Shown piece after piece: positions 42,656-50,724 of a stretch of 64,000 nt of DNA. Under the pieces are notes generated by a model. The model had not been told where the DNA came from and did no database searches. It saw nothing but the letters and a program-made list of their open reading frames with translations. Position numbers and translations under genes: made by a program. Source of the DNA: Methanobacteriota archaeon (lineage in GTDB: Archaea; Thermoplasmatota; Thermoplasmata; UBA10834); NCBI GenBank assembly GCA_020348345.1, contig CP070748.1, positions 1,629,682 through 1,693,681 on the forward strand, written 5' to 3'. How positions within the stretch are numbered: position 1 is the first letter of the stretch; the number at the start of each line of letters is the position of its first letter.

Positions 42656-43600
42656 ATGTGCGCGACAGATATGATTGTCGATGTGGAGGACCTCGCCAAG
42701 AGATATCCACCTGACATAATGGCAGTCGATGGTATCTCTTTCTCGATCGAAAGCGGAATGGTATTCTCTCTCCTTGGTCCAAACGGAGCGGGCAAGACGA
42801 CTACGGTTGAGATACTGGAGGGGTTGCGAACCCCCACAAGAGGCCGCATCACCGTGCTCGGCGTGGACATCCTGAAAGACTATGCGAGTATACGGGGAAA
42901 GGTCGGCACTCTGCCTCAGAACTTCGAGCCGTTCGACAACCTGAAGCCGTTCGAAGCGGTGGATTACTGGGCGAAGCTGTTCGGCGTTCGGAAGACTCGT
43001 CGGGATGTCAACGAGATGCTTGAGGCAGTCGGCCTATCGGAGAGGAAGAGCCTGCTCGCAAAGAAGCTGTCAGGTGGAGAGAAGAGGAAGCTTGGAATCG
43101 CTCTCTCCATGATAAATGATCCTGAACTTCTCTTCCTGGACGAGCCCACCACCGGTCTGGACCCCAAGGCCCGGCGCGATCTCTGGAAGCTGATTGAGGA
43201 TATCAGAGGGGGTGGCGCAACGGTGTTTCTTACGACTCACTACCTGGACGAAGCGGAGAAGCTCTCTGACGACGTCGCGATAATGCACAGAGGAAGCATC
43301 ATCGCTGAAGGCAGCCCGTCTGAGCTCATCACCAGGTATGGAAAGACGACCGTAGTGGTCCTGGAGGGGGCTGGCATGGACGGTCTGACGGAGATCACTC
43401 GGAGAGGCATCGAAGCCACCGAAGTGAATGGCGATGTTCTGGTGCCTGTGAAGAACCCGGCTGAGATGCGCATCATATTCGCCAAGCTCTCCTCGATCGA
43501 GCTTCCCGTGAAGGACATGTACACCCGACGACAGAGCCTGGAAGATGTCTTCCTGAACCTGGTGGGCACGAAGATGGATGAGGGGGTGCTTCAGGAATGA
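42656..43600 (+). CDS. ABC transporter ATP-binding protein (ABC-2 exporter type)
   Basis: This ATPase of about 314 residues has Walker A GPNGAGKTTT, signature LSGGEKRKL, Walker B LLFLDEPTTGLDPK and H-loop TTHYLDE. The C-terminal domain ends in the region YTRRQSLEDVFLNLVG that is typical of DrrA/YhaQ-type exporters. Alternative starts exist at the GTG 42647 and the ATG 42680. It overlaps its permease gene by ATGA. Confidence 0.93.
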   Translation: MCATDMIVDVEDLAKRYPPDIMAVDGISFSIESGMVFSLLGPNGAGKTTTVEILEGLRTPTRGRITVLGVDILKDYASIRGKVGTLPQNFEPFDNLKPFEAVDYWAKLFGVRKTRRDVNEMLEAVGLSERKSLLAKKLSGGEKRKLGIALSMINDPELLFLDEPTTGLDPKARRDLWKLIEDIRGGGATVFLTTHYLDEAEKLSDDVAIMHRGSIIAEGSPSELITRYGKTTVVVLEGAGMDGLTEITRRGIEATEVNGDVLVPVKNPAEMRIIFAKLSSIELPVKDMYTRRQSLEDVFLNLVGTKMDEGVLQE

Positions 43601-44700
43601 GCAAGATCATGGCCGATCTGGTCGGATTCGGCAAAACGTATCTGAGGAACATCTCGGGCCCTTTCTTCGCCTTCGCCTTCCCCATCCTCCTGATATTCGT
43701 GTTCGGCGCCATATTCTCTGGCGACGAAGTCTCCAGCGTCAACCTGCCAATCCAGAACTTGGACGATGGACCTCATTCGCTCGCCTATGTGGAGCTACTG
43801 AGAATGACAGACATCGTGGACATCGAGACTATCCCGAAGGACGCGGCGATCCACGAGTACATCGACGACAATTCGCTACCGCTCGCCCTCGTGATACCCG
43901 ATGATTTCAGCGCGACGATCGACGAGATTATCGGTGGGAATGGCACGGGCGTGGCGACCGTCACTGTCTACGGCGATCCAACCCGAAGCACATACAACAT
44001 AGCGGTCGGGGCGGTGGATGCGGCCGTCAAGTATCTCAACAACAACCTGACTGGCGTAGAGCCAATCGTGGCGTTTGAGGTGAGCCAGGGAGGGGCTGAC
44101 GAGTTCAATTTCATGGACTTCTTCCTACCGGGCGTCGTGGGGATAACGGTCATGACCAACTCACTGTTCGCCATGACCTCGATCTGCGCGGAGTACCGAA
44201 ACAGAGGCTACTTCAGGATGCTTGCGACAACGAAGATCAGCAAGGCTGAATGGCTCACCTCCAAGTTCGTCTTCTTTACGGTCATGTTGATCGGTTCGCT
44301 TGTTCTGACCTATGCGATCGGCAGGGCCCTGTTCGATATGGAGACTTCGCTGACGCTGATCTCGCTGGTGTTGATCGCTGCGGGCACATTCCTGTTCGTA
44401 TCGATGGGAATGCTTCTCGGCATCATAATACGAGACCCCGAATCAGGTGCTGCCGTCGCGAACGCGATAGGCTTCCCGATGATGTTCCTGTCAGGAGCGT
44501 TCTTCCCGTTGGATTCGATGCCCGAATACCTCCAACTTGTTGCCAAGGCATTGCCCCTGACGTATCTCAACGAGGGCCTCAGGGACACAATGGTCTATTC
44601 GAACAACGAGAGCGCCGTTCTGAACCTGCTGGTGTTGGCAGTGATAGCCGTCGTGTTCTTCGTGGCAGCAAGCAGATTGATGTCCTGGAAGGAGAAATGA
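43597..44700 (+). CDS. ABC-2 type transporter permease
   Basis: This 367-residue membrane protein has one N-terminal helix, a long extracytoplasmic domain (about residues 45-175), and then five or six helices. The ABC-2 segment NAIGFPMMFLSGAFFPLDSMPEYLQ and the end LPLTYLNEGLRD match the family. It pairs with the ATPase with which it overlaps by four bases. The export substrate is unknown. Confidence 0.9.
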   Translation: MSKIMADLVGFGKTYLRNISGPFFAFAFPILLIFVFGAIFSGDEVSSVNLPIQNLDDGPHSLAYVELLRMTDIVDIETIPKDAAIHEYIDDNSLPLALVIPDDFSATIDEIIGGNGTGVATVTVYGDPTRSTYNIAVGAVDAAVKYLNNNLTGVEPIVAFEVSQGGADEFNFMDFFLPGVVGITVMTNSLFAMTSICAEYRNRGYFRMLATTKISKAEWLTSKFVFFTVMLIGSLVLTYAIGRALFDMETSLTLISLVLIAAGTFLFVSMGMLLGIIIRDPESGAAVANAIGFPMMFLSGAFFPLDSMPEYLQLVAKALPLTYLNEGLRDTMVYSNNESAVLNLLVLAVIAVVFFVAASRLMSWKEK

Positions 44701-44936
44701 AGATCTGCAGGGCGCCAACGTGCGCTCGCCGGGTTCACTTGCTCAGGGCTCTGGCGAGGGTGGCAGCGAACTCGACTTCGTCCATCGACGAAGAGCGATG
44801 GGCAGATTCGTGCTCTCGATTCGCCCCGCCGTTCGCATTGTTGACGAATGGGCCAGCACGCGCCCTTCTCTTGCACTTACTCTAAATATGAAAATCATAT
44901 ACACCCAATTACGAGTGGCTCTTTGGAGGGCCGGAA
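44701..44936. promoter_or_regulatory. Intergenic region upstream of kamA with an inverted repeat
   Basis: No gene is seen here. Near the 3' end, ATATGA (44886-44891) and TCATAT (44895-44900) form a 6-bp inverted repeat around AAA. It overlaps the likely TATA region (CTAAATATG) about 40 bases upstream of the kamA ATG. It may be an operator. Confidence 0.35.
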
Positions 44937-46232
44937 ATGCGGAAGTACAAGGACATTCCAATCTGGAAGGACGTCAGCCCGAAGCAATGGTCTGACTGGA
45001 AATGGCAGGTGAGGAACAGGATAACCGATGTTGACACCCTGTCAGAAGTCATAAACCTGTCCGATGAGGAGAGGGATGAAATCGTCAACTCGACCAAGTA
45101 CCTGAGGATGGCCATAACGCCTCACTTCGCAACGCTGATGGATCCTGACGATCCCGAGTGCCCGATTCGAAGGCAAGCGGTTCCGTCTTCGAACGAGTTG
45201 CACATATCGAAGGATGACATGGAAGACACCGTCGGAGAGACGACGGATGCGCCCCATGAAGGTCTAACGCACAGATACCCCGACAGAGTGTTGTTGCTGC
45301 TCACCGACCAATGCAGCATGTACTGCAGACACTGCTGCAGGCGGAGGATTGTTGGGACGACGGACCACGCACGGAAATGGGAGGAGATCAAGGCGGGGAT
45401 AGACTACGTGCGCAGGACGCCCCAGGTCAGGGACGTCCTCCTGTCAGGCGGCGACCCGCTGCTAGTATCCGATGCATTGCTGGAGAAGACGCTCCGGGAG
45501 CTGAGGAACATAAAACACGTCGAGGTGATTCGATTGGGCTCCCGAACGCCTGTAGTCATGCCGATGAGAATCACGTCGAGCCTGGTGAGGATGCTCAGTA
45601 AGTATCATCCAATCTGGTTCAACACGCATTTCAACCACCCGAAGGAGGTGTCGCCCGCCTCCAAGCGCGCCGTCGAGATGCTGGTTGATGCCGGCATACC
45701 GATGGGCAATCAGTCGGTTCTGCTGAAGGGCGTCAACGACTGCCCCGTCATCATGAAGAAGCTCTGTCACGAGCTCGTCGCAATGAGGTGCAGACCGTAC
45801 TACATCTATCAATGCGACATCGCCAAGGGGCTGGAGCATTTCAGAACGGCAACCGCCAAGGGCATCGAGATCATCGAGCATCTGAGAGGCCACACGTCCG
45901 GCTTCGCCGTCCCCGAATTCGTCATCGATGCGCCGACCGGAGGTGGAAAGATACCTGTAGGACCGAATTATCTCATATCGATGTCCGACAAGCGCGTCAT
46001 TCTCCGCAACTACGAGGGTGGCGTATTCCAGTTCCCTGAGGTGGAGGGCGACCGCACCAGCAAATGTCCTTCGAATTGCCGCATGTGCAAGGATTACGAA
46101 CACATCGAATCGAAAGAGGGTGTGGCAGCGGTTCTGTCTGGAGAGAAGCTATGCCTCATTCCTGAGGGGACAGCAAGGGCTGAGCGAAGGAAGGCGTACG
46201 TCAGGGGATCCTCGAAGCATAGAAAGAGGTGA
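44937..46232 (+). CDS. kamA: Lysine 2,3-aminomutase family radical SAM protein
   Basis: This 431-residue protein has the radical SAM cluster motif CSMYCRHC near residues 126-133 followed by CRRRIVG. DVLLSGGDPLLV, IRLGSRTPVVMP, THFNHPKE and the lysine-aminomutase PLP region (VPEFVIDAPTGGGKIP) are also present. The C-terminus carries CPSNCRMC, a zinc-type cluster. The reaction is L-lysine to beta-lysine, used in archaea for the osmolyte N-epsilon-acetyl-beta-lysine. The acetyltransferase AblB is not adjacent, so its physiological use here is open. Confidence 0.92.
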   Translation: MRKYKDIPIWKDVSPKQWSDWKWQVRNRITDVDTLSEVINLSDEERDEIVNSTKYLRMAITPHFATLMDPDDPECPIRRQAVPSSNELHISKDDMEDTVGETTDAPHEGLTHRYPDRVLLLLTDQCSMYCRHCCRRRIVGTTDHARKWEEIKAGIDYVRRTPQVRDVLLSGGDPLLVSDALLEKTLRELRNIKHVEVIRLGSRTPVVMPMRITSSLVRMLSKYHPIWFNTHFNHPKEVSPASKRAVEMLVDAGIPMGNQSVLLKGVNDCPVIMKKLCHELVAMRCRPYYIYQCDIAKGLEHFRTATAKGIEIIEHLRGHTSGFAVPEFVIDAPTGGGKIPVGPNYLISMSDKRVILRNYEGGVFQFPEVEGDRTSKCPSNCRMCKDYEHIESKEGVAAVLSGEKLCLIPEGTARAERRKAYVRGSSKHRKR

Positions 46233-46242
46233 ACCCTCCGTC

Positions 46243-46932
46243 TCAGCGAGCACACGCTCTCCGTCCCAGTGAAGCTTCTTTGATGAGGTACGTGCCCGTG
46301 TCGCGTGAGACGCTCTTATCGTGCCTGTCGATCACTATCGGGCTGGAGAAGTTCGGGGCATCCATCACATAGGTTTCGAACTCCCCTCCCTCACCGGAGA
46401 TGTTGATGCCAAACCTCTCATGAAGCGCAGAAAGCTCCTCGATCGCGTCCTCCGTGATCTCCCTGCCAAGCCATGATTCGTCCAATCCTTGTGCATATGT
46501 CCCGACGATGATTATTCGAAGCCCCGCATCCAACATGTCATCGATGATCGCCCTTTGTGGCTTCCGCCATAGAGGGGAGTACAGCGGCTTGCCAAGCTTA
46601 TGGCAGATACCGTTGATTCGTGACCATTGGTAGTCTGAGGCGATGGCACCCGAGAGAAATCCATCAACATCCTCTTCGCGCATCAGTGCTTCGAGATCAT
46701 CGAGTTCCGTCTCCTCCTCGGCCTCGCTTGATGCGGTTTTAAGCGGTATGCCCAAAGCCTCCGACTGCAGTGCCGTCCATCGTGCATTCGGATGGTGAAA
46801 CATATAGGACCCATCGTCGCTGGGTATCACGGTCAGCAGGCTGACCACTTCCCAGCCTTGCTGCTGCAGAAGATACACAGAGTATGCCGAGTCCTTGCCT
46901 CCTGAGAAAAGGGCTGACACTCTCCGGGCCAT
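46243..46932 (-). CDS. dph6: Diphthine-ammonia ligase family (Dph6-like) ATP pyrophosphatase
   Basis: This 229-residue protein has the PP-loop LFSGGKDSAYSVYLLQQ at its start and the family motifs GAIASDYQWSRIN, PLYSPLWR and SGEGGEFETYVMDAP. The family amidates diphthine on elongation factor 2 in the last step of diphthamide synthesis. It converges with kamA, with ten bases between the stops. Confidence 0.88.
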   Translation of the reverse strand: MARRVSALFSGGKDSAYSVYLLQQQGWEVVSLLTVIPSDDGSYMFHHPNARWTALQSEALGIPLKTASSEAEEETELDDLEALMREEDVDGFLSGAIASDYQWSRINGICHKLGKPLYSPLWRKPQRAIIDDMLDAGLRIIIVGTYAQGLDESWLGREITEDAIEELSALHERFGINISGEGGEFETYVMDAPNFSSPIVIDRHDKSVSRDTGTYLIKEASLGRRACAR

Positions 46933-47045
46933 ACGAAGCTGATTGTCGCACGCGATAAAAAGACTGCGCCAGTCGCCGCTAGCAACAGAGGTTACGCGCC
47001 CCCTCTGGACTGCGTTTATGTACCAGCAGCTCGATTCACACGAAC

Positions 47046-47255
47046 GTGTACTACTGTCCCAAATGCGATCGCACCGTCCCGAAGGAGCGTCTCGAACAGA
47101 TTGACGCAGAGCTGAGGGCCAGGTTCAACAAAGAATGCCTCAGCTCCCTGAAGTGCCCTGTTTGCGAGACGGAGTTCCTCGATCTCGATGGTGCACATCC
47201 CGATGGTGGGAGACACATCGGCGAGAAGAGGAGGAAGGAAGCTGAACATAGATGA
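47046..47255 (+). CDS. Small zinc-ribbon protein
   Basis: This 69-residue protein has two CxxC knuckles (CPKC at the start, CPVC near residue 37) that would bind one zinc, and a basic tail. The GTG start at 47046 follows a TATA-like GTTTATGTA by about 30 bases, so the mRNA may be leaderless. Its 3' end overlaps the start region of the following creatininase-family gene. The function is unknown. Confidence 0.62.
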   Translation: MYYCPKCDRTVPKERLEQIDAELRARFNKECLSSLKCPVCETEFLDLDGAHPDGGRHIGEKRRKEAEHR

Positions 47256-48015
47256 ACTCACCAGCGAAGACTTCTCTGCGATCGTGAAGCGCAATCCCAT
47301 AGCCATACTCCCGATGGGCGCCGTCGAGGAACACGGCAGCCATCTACCGCTGGGAACAGATTCGTTTCAGTGTGAGGAGGTTGTGAACAGACTTGCCAAA
47401 GAGTTCGGGGCGTTGGTTCTCCCCCCGATACGATACGGAGACTGCAGATCCACGCGCAACTTCCCGGGCACCATATCGTTGAGCTTTGAAACGCTACAGG
47501 CTGTGGTGATGGATGTGCTATCGGAGCTCGCGCGAAACGGCATATCCAGGGTGGTGGTGCTCTCCGGTCACGCCGGCAGCGGCCACATGGCATCTCTCAA
47601 GCTTGCGGCACAGAGGGTGGCCGAGCGGCATGCGAACATGAAGATCATGGTGCTGTCCGACTACGACATCGCCTACGACCTCGCGGGAAAGGAGTTTCCC
47701 GAAACCGACGGCCATGCAGGACAGATCGAGACGTCCAGGATGCTTGCGATAAGGCCCGACCTCGTCGGGGCCGAGCGCCCCTGTGGAGATTCGAGACCTC
47801 CCAGGTATATGATTGTGAACGATCCTGAGCGATGTTTCCCTTCGGGCGTGATGGGAGATTCGCGCGACGCGTCTGCCGAGAAGGGCAAGCGCATCGATGA
47901 TTACATTTTCACCGAACTCTCCAGAATCATGACAGAGGACTTCGGCGCCCAGAGAGAGAAAGGGGACACTTCAGCGAGTGATATCGGAAAGGAGGAAGAA
48001 AGCCATGGACATTAA
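47242..48015 (+). CDS. Creatininase/FAPy-deformylase family amidohydrolase
   Basis: This protein of about 257 residues has the creatininase-family metal-binding motifs AILPMGAVEEHGSHLPLGTD, RNFPGTISLSF, LSGHAGSGH and DGHAGQIETS. Archaeal members include the ArfB deformylase of riboflavin/F420 synthesis, so that role is possible. The family start aligns with L-N-I-D-E-L, where the codon is CTG at 47242, eight bases after AGGAGG. In-frame GTG (47188) and ATG (47200) lie further upstream within the previous gene but have no Shine-Dalgarno sequence. The CTG start is therefore favoured but unproven. Confidence 0.82.
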   Translation: MNIDELTSEDFSAIVKRNPIAILPMGAVEEHGSHLPLGTDSFQCEEVVNRLAKEFGALVLPPIRYGDCRSTRNFPGTISLSFETLQAVVMDVLSELARNGISRVVVLSGHAGSGHMASLKLAAQRVAERHANMKIMVLSDYDIAYDLAGKEFPETDGHAGQIETSRMLAIRPDLVGAERPCGDSRPPRYMIVNDPERCFPSGVMGDSRDASAEKGKRIDDYIFTELSRIMTEDFGAQREKGDTSASDIGKEEESHGH

Positions 48016-48691
48016 GGAGGCCGCGGCGAGGGAAGCCGTGAAGTACGTCGAAGATGGAATGGTCGTAGGGCTTGGGAGCGGTTCGACGGCGAGTATGGCC
48101 ATCAAGCTCATTGGCCAGAAGATCAAGACCGAAGGGATAATGGTCACAGGGATACCGACCTCCAGCGCCTCAGACCTCCTCGCGAGAGCCATGGGTATCA
48201 AAATGGGTGACCTTGACGATCACAGGGAGATCGACATCACAATCGACGGTGCCGACGAGGTGGATCCGAGGCTGAATCTCGTAAAGGGCCTTGGTGGAGC
48301 ACTGGTGTGGGAGAAGGTCGTTGCCGCGTCAACGAGAGTCGAGATGATCGTCGTAGACGATTCGAAGGTGGTCGAATACCTGTGTCAGAAGGTCCCGCTC
48401 CCTGTCGAGATCATCCGCTTCGCCAGGGAGACGACGGCCAGGAGGTTGGCATCCCTCGGCTGCGTCCCGAAGCTCAGAATCGCGGAGGACGGCGAGCTGT
48501 ACGTGACGGACAACGGCAACAACATCATCGATTGCAGATTCAATCGTATCGACGATCCTAAATCGATGGAATCCAGAATCAACAGCATACCTGGCGTGGT
48601 TGACAACGGGCTGTTCGTCGGTGTTGCCAGCAAGGTGATTATCTCAAACCAGGATGGGATAAGGATACTCGAGAGGCCGGTCCAGGGCTAG
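48005..48691 (+). CDS. rpiA: Ribose-5-phosphate isomerase A
   Basis: This 228-residue protein interconverts ribose 5-phosphate and ribulose 5-phosphate. The phosphate-binding VGLGSGSTASMAI, the active-site DGADEVDPRLNLVKGLGGA and the KVP-type segment are intact. The ATG at 48005 follows GGAGGAAGAA and overlaps the end of the creatininase-family gene by 11 bases. With the split transketolase and transaldolase near 58-60 kb it completes a non-oxidative pentose phosphate pathway. Confidence 0.95.
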   Translation: MDIKEAAAREAVKYVEDGMVVGLGSGSTASMAIKLIGQKIKTEGIMVTGIPTSSASDLLARAMGIKMGDLDDHREIDITIDGADEVDPRLNLVKGLGGALVWEKVVAASTRVEMIVVDDSKVVEYLCQKVPLPVEIIRFARETTARRLASLGCVPKLRIAEDGELYVTDNGNNIIDCRFNRIDDPKSMESRINSIPGVVDNGLFVGVASKVIISNQDGIRILERPVQG

Positions 48692-48714
48692 TCAGTATAG
48701 CGGCCGGAGCGCTC

Positions 48715-49080
48715 TCACTTGGCGAGGTCCTTGAGCTGTTTGATATTGCTCTCAATCGCCGTGATCTTCTTCTTCTCCTCAGCCTCGATGATATCGACGA
48801 TCTTGTCGAAAGTTATCGCCAGCTTGTTGGAGTGGACGGGTCTGCCCTTTCCCTCCTTCTTGATGTCCCTCTTTGAGACCCACTTGCGTCTGCGGAGGTC
48901 CTGCATGGCGATCGAAACTTCGGGTTGCCGAAGGCCCGTGGCACTCTCTATCTCGACAGATGTGGTCTCTTCCTTCTTTCTCAGGTAGACCAGCGTCTTG
49001 GCCATGTTCTTGGACAGGCCTGTGCGCATGAGAAGCTCGACGAGCATCTCGTCTTTCTTGGTGAGACCTTTGTCTGTCAT
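48715..49080 (-). CDS. Winged-helix transcriptional regulator with C-terminal coiled coil
   Basis: This 121-residue protein has a winged helix (LSKNMAKTLVYLRKKEETTSVEIESATGL then RQPEVSIAMQDLRRRKWV) and a wing with basic residues. It ends in a helical, probably dimerising, tail of about 30 residues. It resembles the predicted TrmB/ArsR-like regulators of Thermoplasmatota. It is transcribed divergently from the ribosomal L44e gene. The intergenic region contains an A/T-rich promoter segment and inverted repeats. Confidence 0.8.
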   Translation of the reverse strand: MTDKGLTKKDEMLVELLMRTGLSKNMAKTLVYLRKKEETTSVEIESATGLRQPEVSIAMQDLRRRKWVSKRDIKKEGKGRPVHSNKLAITFDKIVDIIEAEEKKKITAIESNIKQLKDLAK

Positions 49081-49153
49081 ATCAGACGCCTAAGCCAATT
49101 ATTTATTACCATATATTTATTGATTGCTATTTGAATTCCGTGATAATATAGAT

Positions 49154-49169
49154 AACGGCCGGGGCCGTT
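49154..49169. repeat. Inverted repeat between the winged-helix regulator and L44e genes
   Basis: AACGGCC (49154-49160) and GGCCGTT (49163-49169) form a perfect 7-bp inverted repeat around GG. A second GC-rich palindromic segment (GAGCGCTC) follows at about 49181. The position suggests an operator or a 5' hairpin of one of the divergent transcripts. Confidence 0.4.
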
Positions 49170-49241
49170 CACCAGGGCGGGAGCGCTCGCCTTCTGCTAC
49201 CGCCTGGATGCGTTGTCGATCCGATCGGAAGTCGGCAATGC

Positions 49242-49249
49242 TTTAATAT
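49242..49249 (+). promoter_or_regulatory. TATA box of the ribosomal/translation cluster
   Basis: TTTAATAT lies about 47-54 bases before the L44e ATG at 49296, giving a leader of about 25 bases. Confidence 0.4.
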
Positions 49250-49295
49250 GAGTTCCCGCTTACTCGTCACCAGCCCCACAGGGCCGTTGATATCG

Positions 49296-49577
49296 ATGAA
49301 GAGACCCAGAGTAATGAAGGGCTACTGTCCAAAATGCAAGAAGCACACCGAGCAGGAGGTCGAGCGGATCAAGACTCGGCCCAGGAGCGAACTCAAGTGG
49401 GGGCAGAGGCGATATCGGCGGGCGACAAGGGGATACGGCGGTTTCCCCAGGCCGAAATACGAGGGCAGACAGAAGCCCACCACGCGCGTGAACCTCAGGT
49501 ACAGGTGCAGGGTGTGCAAGAAGGCCTATCAGAGGCCTGGTATCCGTGCGAAGATTTTCGAACTCAAGGAGGCCTGA
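49296..49577 (+). CDS. rpl44e: Large-subunit ribosomal protein L44e (eL42)
   Basis: This 93-residue basic protein has the L44e start [23 protein letters not shown], the [17 protein letters not shown] segment and the second zinc half [15 protein letters not shown]. Four Cys residues bind zinc. It sits at the E site of the large subunit. I use the ATG at 49296, which gives the canonical N-terminus; the upstream part of the frame is not conserved-looking. S27e follows five bases later. Confidence 0.97.
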   Translation: MKRPRVMKGYCPKCKKHTEQEVERIKTRPRSELKWGQRRYRRATRGYGGFPRPKYEGRQKPTTRVNLRYRCRVCKKAYQRPGIRAKIFELKEA

Positions 49578-49582
49578 GGCGT

Positions 49583-49768
49583 ATGAGTTCCATACCGTCT
49601 CCGAAGAGCAAGTTCATCAATGTCAAGTGCCATGACTGTGGCAACGAGCAGACCGCCTTCGACAAGCCGGCGACGCAGGTGAAGTGCCATGTGTGCGGGG
49701 CGACGTTGGTAAGACCCACTGGAGGCAAGGGCGAGATCAGAGGTGAGCTGCTCGGAGAGGTTAAGTGA
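49583..49768 (+). CDS. rps27e: Small-subunit ribosomal protein S27e (eS27)
   Basis: This 61-residue zinc-ribbon ribosomal protein has [20 protein letters not shown] followed by CGATL, the standard C-x2-C...C-x2-C arrangement. Shine-Dalgarno sequence GAGG lies just before the ATG. The stop overlaps the aIF2-alpha start (TGATG), a conserved archaeal gene order. Confidence 0.96.
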   Translation: MSSIPSPKSKFINVKCHDCGNEQTAFDKPATQVKCHVCGATLVRPTGGKGEIRGELLGEVK

Positions 49769-50553
49769 TGCTCCGCAGAACCGATTTTCCGGAGGTCGGA
49801 GAGCTTGTGGTCTGCAGCGTGCAGAACGTCAAGAACTTCGGTGCCTTCGTCACCCTTGACGAGTTCAGCGGCAGAGAGGGGTTCATCCACGTCAGGGATG
49901 TGGCGACAGGATGGGTCAAATACATCAGGGACCACGTTCGAGAAGGTCAGAAGATAGTCTGTCGCGTTCTGGGAGTGGACTCGGACAAGGGTCATATCGA
50001 CCTGTCGCTGAAGCAGGTGAACGATCATCAGCGCAGGGAGAAGGTGCAGGAGTGGAAGAACGAGAAGAAGGCCGACAAGCTGCTCGAGATGGCGGCGACG
50101 AAGCTCGGCAAGACTCACGAACAGGCATATGAGGAGGTCGGCGACAAGCTGATCGAGGAGTTCGGCAGCCTGTACGGAGCACTCGAGGAGACCGCCTCTG
50201 ATCCATCCGTGTTGAAGAATCTGGGAATCGACAAGAAATGGGTCGCGGCGATGACGTCTCTGGCCAATGAGAGCATACAGCTGCCGTCGGTGTCGATCGA
50301 CGGCGTACTCGAGATAACCAGCCCCGCACCTGACGGCATTGACATGATACGCACCTCTCTTGGAGGAGCAATCGCGGGCGCTGAGGATGACGTGAGCATT
50401 CATTACCTCGGAGCGCCCAGATACAAGGTGACTGTGACCGCGGAGGACTACAAGACGGCCGAGGAGGAGCTGAAGAAGGTCATCGACAAGGCCGTGTCGT
50501 CTATCGAGAAGACAGGAGGCACGGCCTCATTCAAGAGAAAGGAGGAGAAGTGA
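49768..50553 (+). CDS. eif2a: Translation initiation factor aIF2 alpha subunit
   Basis: This 261-residue protein starts with an S1 OB-fold domain (VVCSVQNVKNFGAFVTLDEFSGREGFIHV) of about 85 residues, then a helical domain, then the C-terminal alpha/beta domain that binds aIF2-gamma (IRTSLGGAIAGAE). It forms part of the initiator-tRNA-binding heterotrimer. The ATG at 49768 overlaps the S27e stop by one base; a GTG at 49765 is possible. Its own stop overlaps the nop10 start (GTGA). Confidence 0.96.
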   Translation: MLRRTDFPEVGELVVCSVQNVKNFGAFVTLDEFSGREGFIHVRDVATGWVKYIRDHVREGQKIVCRVLGVDSDKGHIDLSLKQVNDHQRREKVQEWKNEKKADKLLEMAATKLGKTHEQAYEEVGDKLIEEFGSLYGALEETASDPSVLKNLGIDKKWVAAMTSLANESIQLPSVSIDGVLEITSPAPDGIDMIRTSLGGAIAGAEDDVSIHYLGAPRYKVTVTAEDYKTAEEELKKVIDKAVSSIEKTGGTASFKRKEEK

Positions 50554-50723
50554 CTCGGACGCTGCTGAGGAAGTGCCCCTCCTGCTCGGGCTACACGCTG
50601 AGGGAGCGCTGTCCAGGCTGTGGAAGCGTCACATTCATGCCCGTCTCCGCGAGATACTCTCCCGGGGACAGATATGGCGAGTATCGGCGACGACTGAAGA
50701 AGGAGATGAAGGGGGCGGTTTGA
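50550..50723 (+). CDS. nop10: H/ACA RNP component Nop10
   Basis: This 57-residue protein begins with GTG overlapping the aIF2-alpha stop. Its sequence has the zinc knuckles CPSC and CPGC (C-x2-C...C-x2-C), the core GYTLRERCPGCG, and the Nop10 signature PVSARYSPGDRYGEYRR. It binds Cbf5 and is needed for guide-RNA-directed pseudouridylation. The gene order aIF2-alpha, nop10, PAC2 is common in archaea. The gene is easily missed because of its small size. Confidence 0.96.
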   Translation: MTRTLLRKCPSCSGYTLRERCPGCGSVTFMPVSARYSPGDRYGEYRRRLKKEMKGAV

Positions 50724-50724
50724 G

